In this document: positions 17,784 to 25,602 of the stretch, one piece after another
Position numbering within the stretch: the first letter of the stretch is position 1
Layout: each line of letters begins with the position of its first letter
Assembly: GCA_913060895.1 (NCBI GenBank)
Contig: CAJXSN010000014.1
Span: 1 to 64,000 of the forward strand
Reading direction: 5' to 3'
Source of the DNA: an uncultured Sphingomonadaceae bacterium
GTDB lineage: Bacteria; Pseudomonadota; Alphaproteobacteria; Sphingomonadales; Sphingomonadaceae
DNA length: 64,000 nt
Notes under the pieces: model-generated
What the model was told of the DNA's origin: nothing
The model's database searches: none
The model's input: the letters and a program-made list of their open reading frames with translations, nothing else
Position numbers and translations under genes: made by a program

Positions 17784-18950
17784 TTACGCCTTCGGAGGCG
17801 TGTTGCTCTTGCTATCCCACTCTTCCAGCTTCCGGCCGGCCCACTCGCGGCCACCCAGGCCGAAGGCGAGAGCGCCTGCAACAGCGCCGCCGATTACCAG
17901 AGCGCTGAACGCGGTCTCGGTGATGATGTCGCCGACGCCGGTGTAGGACAGGCCCATGAAGGTGAAGATTACGATGGTCGCCCAGCGCACGATTGTGCCC
18001 GGGGTTCCCCCGATCAGTCTGCCCAGCATATTGGCGATCAGGAAACCTGCGCCGATGATCACTGCACCGAAGACCACACGGCCGGCCAGTTCCAGAACTT
18101 CTTCCAGAATGTTGGTCAGTTCAGGGAAGCCCAGCATGCGCGTTGCCGCGATGGCAAAGAACAGCAGGATGGCAATCTGAACGACGCGGGCAATGATGCT
18201 CGACGCGCTGGTCGTTTCACCGACAAGGCCGGTTGCCGACAGCGAACGGTCGACGCCGAAGCCAGTCAGCAGCTGTGTCAGCATGTTCACGACGAACTTG
18301 CTGATCAGGTAGCCGATGCCAAGCAGGATTGCCGCACCGATAATGCGCGGGATTGCTTCCAGAATCATGCGCAGCATATCGCTGGCCGGTTCGGAGATCG
18401 ATTCAATGCTCAGCACATTCAGCGCAGCAATCGCGACCGGAATGGCAATCAGGATATAGACGATCGTACCGATGGTCTTGCTGATGGCATGATTGCCGGT
18501 GACATTGTCCACGCCGCCCTTGTTCGCCCATTTGTCCAGATCGACTGTCTGCATCGCTGTAACAGCGATATCGCGCACGATGCCCGCAATCATCAGTCCA
18601 ACAAACAGCAGGATGCCAGCACCAATCAGACGCGGCACGAATTCGACCACATTCTCAAGCAGGGAATTGATCGGGCCGGCCACTGCATTCAGGCCCAGAA
18701 CCTGAAGGATCGCCAGCAGGCCGAACAGCCAGATGAACAGCGAAACGATCTTGCCGAGCGCCAAGCCGACACTCTGTCCGTTGCCGGTGCCGCGCTGGAG
18801 CAATGGAACCGCGTCCACCAATTTGGCGAAAGCCCACTTGGCCGCTTTGGCCAGAAGCCATGTGACGATCAGAATAGCGATTGCCATAGCCGCTTTTTCA
18901 AGCAGCTCCACCGCCAAGTTTTGATCAAATTGATAATTCCCCAGTTGCAT
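17784..18950 (-). CDS. Mechanosensitive-channel-like TM-helix repeat protein
   Basis: A 388-residue inner-membrane protein with repeated 'conserved TM helix' units. Each pairs an amphipathic helix with a hydrophobic one: FVPRLIGAGILLFVGLMIAGIVRD, then AIPRIIGAAILLGIGYLISKFVV, then LAGRVVFGAVIIGAGFLIANML. This is the pattern of CmpX-like proteins annotated as small-conductance mechanosensitive channel relatives. There is no classical MscS beta domain at the C-terminus, so channel activity is inference. The C-terminus (GLGGREWAGRKLEEW) is typical of the group. The upstream 219 bases (18951-19169) are AT-rich and have no supportable ORF. Confidence 0.8.
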   Translation of the reverse strand: MQLGNYQFDQNLAVELLEKAAMAIAILIVTWLLAKAAKWAFAKLVDAVPLLQRGTGNGQSVGLALGKIVSLFIWLFGLLAILQVLGLNAVAGPINSLLENVVEFVPRLIGAGILLFVGLMIAGIVRDIAVTAMQTVDLDKWANKGGVDNVTGNHAISKTIGTIVYILIAIPVAIAALNVLSIESISEPASDMLRMILEAIPRIIGAAILLGIGYLISKFVVNMLTQLLTGFGVDRSLSATGLVGETTSASSIIARVVQIAILLFFAIAATRMLGFPELTNILEEVLELAGRVVFGAVIIGAGFLIANMLGRLIGGTPGTIVRWATIVIFTFMGLSYTGVGDIITETAFSALVIGGAVAGALAFGLGGREWAGRKLEEWDSKSNTPPKA

Positions 18951-19169
18951 TCAAATCACCCCTGTTATTTTTTGAATTCAGATTGAATATGCCTGTTACC
19001 ACAGCAGACAGCATATCACCAAAAGTAGAATGTTATTATCGTGTCGTTGCAGTTGAGGCGGGCGGGTTTTGTGATATCGCACGGGTATTAAAGATCTCGC
19101 GAGAACCTCGCCGTAAAACCGTTTTGTCCCAAGACCCGCCTACCGCGCCGTTCCGGTCTTGCTTTCCAG

Positions 19170-20072
19170 CTATCCTCTTTCACGCGCCACAGTATAGCTG
19201 CCGAGCACCCGCAATTCACGGCAATGGAAGGCCAGTTCTTCCATGGCGCGGTCCACAGCCGGATCGCCGGGCACTCCCAGAATATCGGCGTAGAACATGC
19301 TGGCAGAAAAGCTGGTGCCCTTCTGATAGCTTTCCAGCTTGGTCATGTTCACCCCGTTTGTGGCGAAGCCCCCCAACGCCTTGTACAAAGCAGCGGGAAT
19401 GTTCTTCACCTCGAAGATGAAGGTCGTCATGGTGCCTTCCGGATCCATTCCGCTTACATCCAGCGGCTCGCGTGCCAGAGCGACAAAACGTGTCATGTTG
19501 TCGGCGGCATCTTCCACCCGCTCGGCCAGTATCTCCAGCCCGTACAACTGCGCTGCGATGGCAGGCGCAATCGCGCCAAACCGCGCCTCGCCAACCTCTG
19601 CCACATAGGCCGCAGCACCCGCTGTATCGGCGTGGGCGAGGGGGACGAGACCACGTTCACCCAGAAAATGGCGCGACTGACCCAGAGCTTGCGGGTGGCT
19701 GTAAACCGCCTCCATCGACGCGACATCCGCACCCGGCAGGGCCATCAGGGCGTGATGAATCGGCAGGAAATGCTCGGCCACGATGGCAAGGCCGCTTTCG
19801 GGCAACATGAAATGGATGTCTGCCACGCGGCCATGCTGGGAGTTTTCGATCGGGATCAGCGCACGATCAGCCAGGCCCGTCTTCACCGCATCGATGGCGT
19901 CGGTAAAACCGTAACACGGGAGAGGCAGGCCGTCGGGCGCGTATTCGCCCATCGCTTTGTGCGAATTGGACCCGGGCGCCCCGCCGAACGAAACGGTGCG
20001 GGCGGGTTCCCCATGCGCTGCGGCGCGCATGGTTTCGACCAGTTGGCGGGCAGGGGCAGCAAACTTGTTCAT
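19170..20072 (-). CDS. pheA: Prephenate dehydratase
   Basis: Converts prephenate to phenylpyruvate in phenylalanine synthesis. The 300-residue protein is the monofunctional form without a chorismate mutase domain. It has the catalytic domain (VSFGGAPGSNSHKA, IPIENSQHGRV, YSHPQALGQ, and the NMTRF catalytic Thr-Arg) followed by an ACT regulatory domain (IPAALYKALGGFATNGVNMTKLES). The ESYQKG segment in the ACT domain resembles the allosteric phenylalanine site. It is divergent from a cytochrome c gene across about 150 bases. Confidence 0.96.
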   Translation of the reverse strand: MNKFAAPARQLVETMRAAAHGEPARTVSFGGAPGSNSHKAMGEYAPDGLPLPCYGFTDAIDAVKTGLADRALIPIENSQHGRVADIHFMLPESGLAIVAEHFLPIHHALMALPGADVASMEAVYSHPQALGQSRHFLGERGLVPLAHADTAGAAAYVAEVGEARFGAIAPAIAAQLYGLEILAERVEDAADNMTRFVALAREPLDVSGMDPEGTMTTFIFEVKNIPAALYKALGGFATNGVNMTKLESYQKGTSFSASMFYADILGVPGDPAVDRAMEELAFHCRELRVLGSYTVARERG

Positions 20073-20225
20073 ACCGGGAGGCGGTTAGCGGGGTGTTTGT
20101 TGGCGGGCAAGCGCGTCTGTATCCGTGCGCTGCGGGCATATGTTCGGCACCCTTGCGTATGGGGGGCATGCTGACTAAGTGCGGACCAACTTATTTCCTT
20201 CGCCTTTCGTGGATATCGAATCAGC

Positions 20226-20903
20226 ATGCAAGACAACCGCAACACCGCCTTCGGATGGATACTGTTTTCCGGAATTGTCGCTTTGGGCTTCAGCAGTCTG
20301 AGCTCGAAATATTTCCACGGGGATGGCGCGGAAGCACCTGAGAAGCCTGGATATTTCATCGATGCACCGGAAGAAGGTGCTGAAGCGGATACTGGCCCGA
20401 CCATTGCACAGGCGCTGGCTGCCGGTTCGGCGGATGCGGGCGAGAAGGTGTTCGCCAAGTGCACGGCTTGCCACACGATCAATTCCGGCGGTGCGAACGG
20501 CATCGGCCCCAATCTTTATGGCGTAATGGGCAAACCGATTGGCACGCATGCTGCCGGTTTCGCATACAGCTCCGCTTTGTCGGGCGTTGGCGGCAGCTGG
20601 GATTATGATGCGATGGATGCATGGCTGAAGAGCCCGCGTGCCTTTGCTTCCGGTACAAAGATGAGCTTCGCCGGTCTGGGCAGTGTCGAAGATCGTGCCA
20701 ATGTGATTCTTTACATGCTCGCCAATGGGGGCGGTCCGCCGCTGCCGACACCCGAAGTGGTCGAAGAACCGGCTGAAGCCGAGGATATAGACGGCGCAGG
20801 TGAAGGCCCTGGTGCGACCGAGGGCAGCGATGCCGGTGCCGTTGAAGCAGCGGGCGCTATGGGCGACGAACAGCCGGTTCCGCAGGATCGCCCTGCCACC
20901 TGA
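20226..20903 (+). CDS. Membrane-anchored class I cytochrome c (CycM-like)
   Basis: A 225-residue electron-transfer protein with an uncleaved N-terminal anchor (AFGWILFSGIVALGFSSLS) and a periplasmic heme domain. Heme attachment is CTACH (C79, C82, H83), and the probable sixth ligand is M146 in GTKMSF. The domain resembles cytochrome c552/CycM, which links the bc1 complex to the aa3 oxidase in alphaproteobacteria. An acidic Glu/Gly/Ala tail follows residue 170. It is a single gene ending at a strong terminator. Confidence 0.92.
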   Translation: MQDNRNTAFGWILFSGIVALGFSSLSSKYFHGDGAEAPEKPGYFIDAPEEGAEADTGPTIAQALAAGSADAGEKVFAKCTACHTINSGGANGIGPNLYGVMGKPIGTHAAGFAYSSALSGVGGSWDYDAMDAWLKSPRAFASGTKMSFAGLGSVEDRANVILYMLANGGGPPLPTPEVVEEPAEAEDIDGAGEGPGATEGSDAGAVEAAGAMGDEQPVPQDRPAT

Positions 20904-20924
20904 TTTTAGGTGTAAATGGATCTT

Positions 20925-20964
20925 AAAAAGGGGAGCCGAAGTTTGAACTTCGGTTCCCCTTTTT
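20925..20964. terminator. Bidirectional rho-independent terminator
   Basis: A long perfect stem (AAAAAGGGGAGCCGAAG with CTTCGGTTCCCCTTTTT, one mismatch) closes a 6-base loop with A- and T-tracts on both sides. It serves the cytochrome gene (plus) and overlaps the last bases of rlmE (minus). Confidence 0.9.
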
Positions 20965-21628
20965 AGTTGCGGCCTTTGAATCCCTGAGCAACCACATACC
21001 ATTCGGAAGAGCCCTTGCGGCTTGCCGGTGGTTTGGCGTGCTTCACTGATGTGAAGTGCTTTTTCAGCAGATTCAGAAGATCTTTGTCGGTGCCGCCTGC
21101 CAGCACTTTCGAAACGAAGTTTCCGCCCTTCTCCAGCGTGTTGATGGCAAAGTCGGCGGCGGTTTCCACCAGGCCTATCGTGCGCAGATGGTCGGTCTGC
21201 TTATGCCCCACCGTATTGGCTGCCATATCCGACATTACCAGATCGGGCGGCCCGTCCAGCGCGGCCTCCAGCAAGGCAGGCGCTTTATCGTCCATGAAAT
21301 CCATCATCAGGATTGTGACGCCTTCGATCGGGTCCGTCTCCAGCAGATCGATGCCCACAATGCCCGCCTTGGGCCGTTTGCGACGGACAACCTGTGCCCA
21401 GCCCCCGGGCGCAATGCCCAGATCGACCACGCGGTTGGCTTTGGACAAAAGGTTGAACCGCTCGTCCAGCCCAAGCAATTTGTACGCCGCGCGGCTGCGA
21501 TAGCCGTCGAGCTGTGCCTGTTTCACATACGGATCGTTCAGCTGGCGCTCCAGCCACTGAATGGATGACTGCGACCGTTTGCGACCCGAGCGGACGCGCT
21601 TGTCGGGATCACGGCCGGACCGGCTCAT
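20963..21628 (-). CDS. rlmE: 23S rRNA (uridine2552-2'-O)-methyltransferase
   Basis: RlmE (RrmJ/FtsJ) methylates the 2'-OH of U2552 in the ribosomal A-loop during late 50S assembly. The 221-residue protein has a Rossmann methyltransferase fold. Visible elements are RAAYKLLGLDERF (catalytic Lys), VVDLGIAPGGWAQVV (SAM binding), DLVMSDMAAN (catalytic Asp) and FVSKVLAG (second Lys). A basic N-terminus precedes the fold. Its ATG overlaps the stop of the Ppx/GppA gene by four bases, so the two are translationally coupled. Confidence 0.95.
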   Translation of the reverse strand: MSRSGRDPDKRVRSGRKRSQSSIQWLERQLNDPYVKQAQLDGYRSRAAYKLLGLDERFNLLSKANRVVDLGIAPGGWAQVVRRKRPKAGIVGIDLLETDPIEGVTILMMDFMDDKAPALLEAALDGPPDLVMSDMAANTVGHKQTDHLRTIGLVETAADFAINTLEKGGNFVSKVLAGGTDKDLLNLLKKHFTSVKHAKPPASRKGSSEWYVVAQGFKGRN

Positions 21629-22860
21629 GCGGAGGCTCCCTGTTGATTTGCTGGCGCTTTGCTATGCGGGGTCAGATCGGCGGCCATCAGACTGCGCAGT
21701 ATGCCTTCGCGTATGCCGCGGTCGGCCACGCCCAGTTGCTCGGTAGGCCACAGGTCCAGAATGCTCTCCAGAATGGCGCAGCCCGCCACAACCAGTTCGG
21801 CGCGATCGCGTCCGATGCAGGGAAGGTCTGACCGTTCGGCCCAAGTCATACCGGCCAGTCGTGCGCAGATATCGCGCATCGATGCCGACGGTACGATCAG
21901 GCCATCGACAGCCCGCCGGTCGTAATGCGGCAATTCCAGATGCAGACTGGCCAGCGTGGTTACCGTGCCGCTGGTCCCCAGCAGGCGCGGGTCGGGCTTG
22001 CCTTTCCACGGCTCGATCCGTTCAATGAAAGGTGCGAAACTGTCGGATACGGTTTTGCGCATTTCGGCATAGCGCTCGGCGCGTTCTTCCGGGGTGTCGC
22101 CTTTGCGAAGCACTGTATCACTCAGCGATACAACGCCCCAAGGCACACTCTGCCAGTCGAGGATGCGCGGCACATTGTCGCCCGGCTCGATCAGCACCAG
22201 TTCGGTAGAGCCTCCGCCAATGTCGAAAATGACCGCTGGCCCGTAACTTTGTTCCAGCAGGACATGGCATCCCAGAACCGCAAGCCGGGCTTCTTCCTGT
22301 GCAGAAATTATGTCCAGTACGATGCCGGTTTCCTCGCGCACACGGTCGATAAACCGCTGTCCGTTGCTGGCCCGGCGGCAGGCCTCCGTGGCCACCGAAC
22401 GGGCGAGGAAGACATTGCGGCGGCGCAGCTTGTCAGCGCAGATGGTCAGTGCGCCCAGCGCCCGGTCCATCGCTTCATCCGACAGCCTGCCCGAATTGGC
22501 CAAACCTTCGCCCAGCTTCACAACCCGGCTGAATGCGTCGATGACGGTAAAATCTTCACCCGAAGAGCGGGCGATCAGCAAACGGCAGTTATTGGTGCCC
22601 AGATCCAGCGCGGCATAAGCCTGCTTGCGCGCAGGACGCGATTTGCCGTTGCCGCCGAACACATGAGCATTACCGGGGAGCGCGGGCGCGGAAACCTGGC
22701 CCTGCGTATACGCCGACGGCCCGGAACGGGGCTCCGTAACCGGCAGTGCTTCATTGGGCGGCGGGGAAGCTTTGTAGCGAAAATCGGCTACGCTGCCGGA
22801 CGATGTATTCCCCTTTGCGCCAGCCCTGTTGGCTTTGTCCGGCGGAGAATGATCCGCCAT
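21625..22860 (-). CDS. Ppx/GppA family phosphatase
   Basis: A 411-residue exopolyphosphatase/guanosine pentaphosphatase-family protein of the actin-like ATPase fold. About 80 disordered Pro/Ser-rich N-terminal residues precede the domain, which opens AALDLGTNNCRLLIA. Further motifs are SVATEACRRASNG, IISAQEEARLAVLG, FDIGGGSTELVLI and LGTSGTVTTLASLHL. The family hydrolyses polyphosphate and/or pppGpp; which one applies here is unknown. Coupling with rlmE by an ATGA overlap is clear. I chose ATG 22860 over a TTG ten codons upstream; neither has a strong ribosome site. Confidence 0.88.
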   Translation of the reverse strand: MADHSPPDKANRAGAKGNTSSGSVADFRYKASPPPNEALPVTEPRSGPSAYTQGQVSAPALPGNAHVFGGNGKSRPARKQAYAALDLGTNNCRLLIARSSGEDFTVIDAFSRVVKLGEGLANSGRLSDEAMDRALGALTICADKLRRRNVFLARSVATEACRRASNGQRFIDRVREETGIVLDIISAQEEARLAVLGCHVLLEQSYGPAVIFDIGGGSTELVLIEPGDNVPRILDWQSVPWGVVSLSDTVLRKGDTPEERAERYAEMRKTVSDSFAPFIERIEPWKGKPDPRLLGTSGTVTTLASLHLELPHYDRRAVDGLIVPSASMRDICARLAGMTWAERSDLPCIGRDRAELVVAGCAILESILDLWPTEQLGVADRGIREGILRSLMAADLTPHSKAPANQQGASA

Positions 22861-23088
22861 TACGCTTGTATCTTTCTTTTCCTCTCGCAACCGAAACGGT
22901 TACGAGGACCTGCCAGAGACGCTAGCGGGCACAGGTCCGCACCGCAAGCGCGGTGGCGCGCGCATTGAGGCATGAACGCGGTCGGCAAACAAGGTCAGCC
23001 CTTGACCTGCCGCCCACCCACCCATAAATGGCGCGCCTTGCCGGACATTGATACGATTCCACTCGTTTCGTTGCCCTGCAGACTGGTA

Positions 23089-23111
23089 ATGCCCTGTCGT
23101 CTAATGGTAAG
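23089..23111 (+). repeat. 5' fragment of tRNA-Gln (left attachment-like repeat)
   Basis: These 23 bases (including CCCTGTCGTCTAATGGTAAG) are identical to 24767-24789, the 5' third of the intact tRNA-Gln. After them the sequence departs from tRNA. A sigma70-like promoter (TTGACC, 17 bases, TAAATG at 23002-23030) lies upstream, as if the original tRNA gene began here. Together the pair looks like the two ends of an integration event. Confidence 0.8.
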
Positions 23112-23424
23112 TGTCGCGACGATTGTTTTTTTTCAATAGTTTAGCATTTAAAAACTGTGCGACTTTGCAGCTATTTGCAGCGTGAAGTCGCACCGAGTCT
23201 TCATATTCAGGGTCTTTCAGCTAAACGGCGCGCATAGCCGTAACTTGATCGCGATGATGGAGCGGCGCGCAGGACGTATGTCGAAGGAAGCTGCGTCAAA
23301 TTAGCCAGATAGACTTTCACGCCCTCGGCCGCGTGGACAAAATTCATACTGGATCAACGACTGCTTACGGGCATCGTAAAAAATGGTTCGATTGGCTGAA
23401 ACTGGGGTGGGAAGCGGAAGCCAT

Positions 23425-23757
23425 TCAGATCGCGATGCCATCCGATTGGCATTCGCCTTCTTTGATTTCATACCCCCAATGCTGCGAAGCTCCGGGAGTG
23501 ACGTATCCGATGATGCAAGTAACCTCTGTGTCATCCTCCATAACAACTTCTAATTTGCCACTGCCCTCACAATCGATATCAATGTGTTTGGAGAAACGCT
23601 CCGCTCTTTTAGGTAGCTTGATGACCTTATCGCAGATGTGGACTTCGGCCGATTCTACATCGTCATTGGCGTTCGCGACTGAAAAATAGTCCCCTGAGGC
23701 ATTGCATGCGGTCAGCACGAAACTAGCTAGAAGCGTAAGCGTGGTAGAGCGGTCCAT
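23425..23757 (-). CDS. Small putative lipoprotein in tRNA-Gln island
   Basis: A 110-residue protein with a lipoprotein signal (MDRSTTLTLLASFVLTAC, lipidated C18) and a mature part with three further Cys (HICDKV, DIDCEG, VTCIIG) that might form disulfides. No family is recognised. The frame extends upstream through the direct repeat to 23826, but those residues (containing LSANDP) come from the repeat. The ATG at 23757, which starts the signal peptide, is therefore preferred. No strong ribosome site is visible. Its base use is AT-richer than the core genes. Confidence 0.5.
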   Translation of the reverse strand: MDRSTTLTLLASFVLTACNASGDYFSVANANDDVESAEVHICDKVIKLPKRAERFSKHIDIDCEGSGKLEVVMEDDTEVTCIIGYVTPGASQHWGYEIKEGECQSDGIAI

Positions 23758-23794
23758 TTTACCGGTGTATGTCGAATGCCGGAAGTCCGCAATT

Positions 23795-23965
23795 GGGTCG
23801 TTAGCGGACAGTCGGCTTTTCTGCACGAAAAGCCCGAAAATCTCCCTTCTCAGTTCGTGGTTGTAACGTGTGCAACACGGTTGCGAGACTCACCAACGGG
23901 CGCAGATTGGTGAAGGTCAGCTTTCAGGGCTTTGACGCCTAGTCTCGAATGTCCTACTTTGGGGT
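23795..23965. repeat. Direct repeat copy A of the island
   Basis: 171 bases aligning with copy B (24308-24477). Shared blocks include GGGTCGTTAGCGGA, TCTGCACGAA and the identical 20-mer CACCAACGGGCGCAGATTGG. It contains a perfect hairpin GGCTTTTC/GAAAAGCC (23814-23834) and a second one, GCAAC-ACG-GTTGC. On the minus strand it lies just upstream of the lipoprotein ORF. Confidence 0.8.
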
Positions 23966-23988
23966 AAGAAGCTAAACCCAATAAAGAG

Positions 23989-24270
23989 CTAAATCATCAA
24001 AACCGCAAACCAACTGGCAATCGTAAAGGCAACGAGAGCGCCATAAAACGCATAAACATATCTACGTAGACTATGCTCCGTGAACGCCTCCGAACGTGAT
24101 GGTCGGAGGATAACAGAAAAAGTAACGCTCATGAACAGCAGCCAGTTTAAAAAACCTAACAAAAAGACCGCAATCTTCGCGAACAAGAAAGGGGAAATCG
24201 CCAAGAGCAAGGATGTTGAGATAGAGGCTATGGCAGCCTTCTCATAGATAGGTTTAGTAGCGGGCTTCAC
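23989..24270 (-). CDS. Small putative membrane protein in tRNA-Gln island
   Basis: About 93 residues with two strong hydrophobic segments (IASISTSLLLAISPFLFAKI and AVFLLGFLNWLLFMSVTFSV) and a third near the C-terminus (AFYGALVAFTIASWFAVLMI). A basic loop (RPSRSEAF) lies between them. The frame continues upstream into the repeat. GTG 24270 is the first start outside it and is only a guess, since no ribosome site is clear. The family is not recognised. Confidence 0.4.
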   Translation of the reverse strand: MKPATKPIYEKAAIASISTSLLLAISPFLFAKIAVFLLGFLNWLLFMSVTFSVILRPSRSEAFTEHSLRRYVYAFYGALVAFTIASWFAVLMI

Positions 24271-24307
24271 ACACCAAAATTTAGACCGAGAATCTAATGG
24301 CTGCAAG

Positions 24308-24477
24308 GGGTCGTTAGCGGAGAGGCTGCTTATCTGCACGAATACCCAATAAGCGCCCTTAGCATTTCTCGGTTGTAACATGTGCAACACGGCTGCGAGG
24401 CCCACCAACGGGCGCAGATTGGCGAATGGCAGCTTTCGGGACTTCGTCGCTTAGTCTCGAATGTCTGACATTGGGGT
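24308..24477. repeat. Direct repeat copy B of the island
   Basis: 170 bases aligning with copy A. At the place of copy A's hairpin it forms GGC-T-GCTTAT paired with ATAAGCGCC (24324-24357). The arms differ in sequence but pairing is preserved. On the minus strand it lies just upstream of the membrane-protein ORF. Confidence 0.8.
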
Positions 24478-24766
24478 GGTTAGCTGTCAGTCCGCTTCCA
24501 ATACGAATTGTCAGGTAGTTATCGCTCTGGCCACGTTTAAATTTTGATCACGCGGCGTGGCTGAAAGATCCTGAGAACATGAAGTCGTCTAATTCGTAGT
24601 TAGACGACTATCATTGCCACATTCCCAGAAATTGGGGGTTGAAGGGGTGATTGTATGTGTCTAATGCGGCCCGCCGGTGCGACGCCAAGTCGCACCGAAC
24701 GTCGCACAGTCGCACTGGTTATAGCCGTTTTCTTGGCTAAGCTATTGAATTATCGGCGTTTTTCTG
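24478..24766. other. Non-coding right end of island
   Basis: No ORF is supported. It contains a 10-bp perfect hairpin (AGTCGTCTAA with TTAGACGACT, 24583-24609). It also has the GTGCGAC/GTCGCAC hairpin (24677-24695) followed by two further GTCGCAC copies. The promoter now driving the intact tRNA-Gln must lie here. Confidence 0.5.
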
Positions 24767-24767
24767 A

Positions 24768-24841
24768 TGCCCTGTCGTCTAATGGTAAGACTACGGACTC
24801 TGACTCCGTCAATTGAGGTTCGAATCCTCACGGGGCATCCA
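24768..24841 (+). tRNA. tRNA-Gln (anticodon CTG)
   Basis: A 74-base cloverleaf: acceptor TGCCCTG with CGGGGCA, and anticodon stem ACGGA/TCCGT around loop CTCTGAC. The T arm is GAGG-TTCGAAT-CCTC, and CCA is encoded. Its first 22 bases (23 counting the base before it) are duplicated 1.7 kb upstream. Confidence 0.95.
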
Positions 24842-24936
24842 GCTTTTCCAGCTCGAACGCTATCTTGCGACAGCCGCTCTCCATCCGCTCCGCAACCGCC
24901 ATGATTGACAACACGGCCTTCCATTGTCAGTGGCTA

Positions 24937-24953
24937 TTGCGAATAATTCTCAA
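24937..24953. promoter_or_regulatory. Fur-like box
   Basis: TTGCGAAT-A-ATTCTCAA is a 17-base dyad with 7 of 8 positions matching between arms. It resembles the Fur consensus (TGATAATnATTATCA) and lies 38 bases before the PepSY-like gene. Iron control is inferred. Confidence 0.45.
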
Positions 24954-24991
24954 GAAATCTGCGCCAATGCAGCTGCCAATGGAACATCCCG

Positions 24992-25546
24992 ATGCGCAAA
25001 GCCAAAACACGTAATCTTCTCGTGCTTTTCCACCTGCTGGCGGCCGGACTGCTGGCTCCGCTGTTCCTGTTGGTGGCATTTACCGGCGGCAGTTACCTGA
25101 CCGATAACAAGGGCGAGACGGTGGAGACGCCGCTGGCCGTGCCTGCCGATCTGGTATTGGACCCCGATGCCGCAACTATCGAAGCCGATGTGCGCGCCGT
25201 GCTGTCGGCGAACGATCTGGACACCGGATTCGATTATCTGCGGATGCGCCCCGGCTCCATCACAACACGCCCGACATCAAGGGATTTCGTTGTCTTTTCC
25301 GAGGAGGACGGCGTCTGGTCGGCCACACTCAATCAACCCAGCGTGCAATACAGCCTGATGGAACTGCACAAAGGCCACGGCCCGGAGACTTTCAGAATTT
25401 ACCAGATTATCGCCGCAATCACGCTGTTCTTGGTGGTACTGGGCGGATTGCTGGTAGGATTCATGTCGCCCGCCTATCGCGGCAGGACGATTGGATCGCT
25501 GGCACTGGGCGCTGTGGTTTTCATCGCGCTGGCATTCCTGTTTTAA
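24992..25546 (+). CDS. PepSY-associated-type membrane protein
   Basis: A 184-residue inner-membrane protein. The N-terminal helix (NLLVLFHLLAAGLLAPLFLLVAFTGG) resembles the first helix of PepSY-TM proteins. A periplasmic segment of about 80 residues follows, then a MELHKGHGPETFR motif like the LHxG of that family, and two C-terminal helices (IIAAITLFLVVLGGLLVGFMS and GSLALGAVVFIALAFLF). PepSY-TM proteins often accompany siderophore uptake or metal reductases. The Fur-like box upstream agrees with an iron-related role, but no TonB receptor is adjacent. Function is unproven. Confidence 0.6.
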   Translation: MRKAKTRNLLVLFHLLAAGLLAPLFLLVAFTGGSYLTDNKGETVETPLAVPADLVLDPDAATIEADVRAVLSANDLDTGFDYLRMRPGSITTRPTSRDFVVFSEEDGVWSATLNQPSVQYSLMELHKGHGPETFRIYQIIAAITLFLVVLGGLLVGFMSPAYRGRTIGSLALGAVVFIALAFLF

Positions 25547-25602
25547 ACCGTTTCTGCTCTGGGTGATTGCCTGCGTGTGATTAGGCCCCTACTGGCCGCG
25601 CA

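Larger units (their letters stand above)
23112..24766. mobile_element. Small island inserted at tRNA-Gln
   Basis: The 1.65 kb between the tRNA fragment and the intact tRNA is AT-richer than its surroundings. It has two small orphan ORFs, two 170-base direct repeats and no integrase. Near both ends lies the same 12-mer AAGTCGCACCGA (23185-23196 and 24687-24698) inside inverted repeats (GTGCGACTT/AAGTCGCAC at 23157-23193; GTGCGAC/GTCGCAC at 24677-24695). These could be recombinase arm sites. I infer a minimal or decayed integrative element, or one mobilised in trans. No recognisable gene lies in 23112-23424. Confidence 0.5.

Noticed and set aside
18983-19420. A plus-strand ORF starting in the gap before pheA
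   Set aside because: Most of it lies opposite the 3' end of pheA and it has no ribosome site or recognisable sequence.
23301-23546. An 81-residue minus-strand ORF in the island
   Set aside because: It overlaps the lipoprotein ORF in another frame and has no signal, domain or ribosome site.
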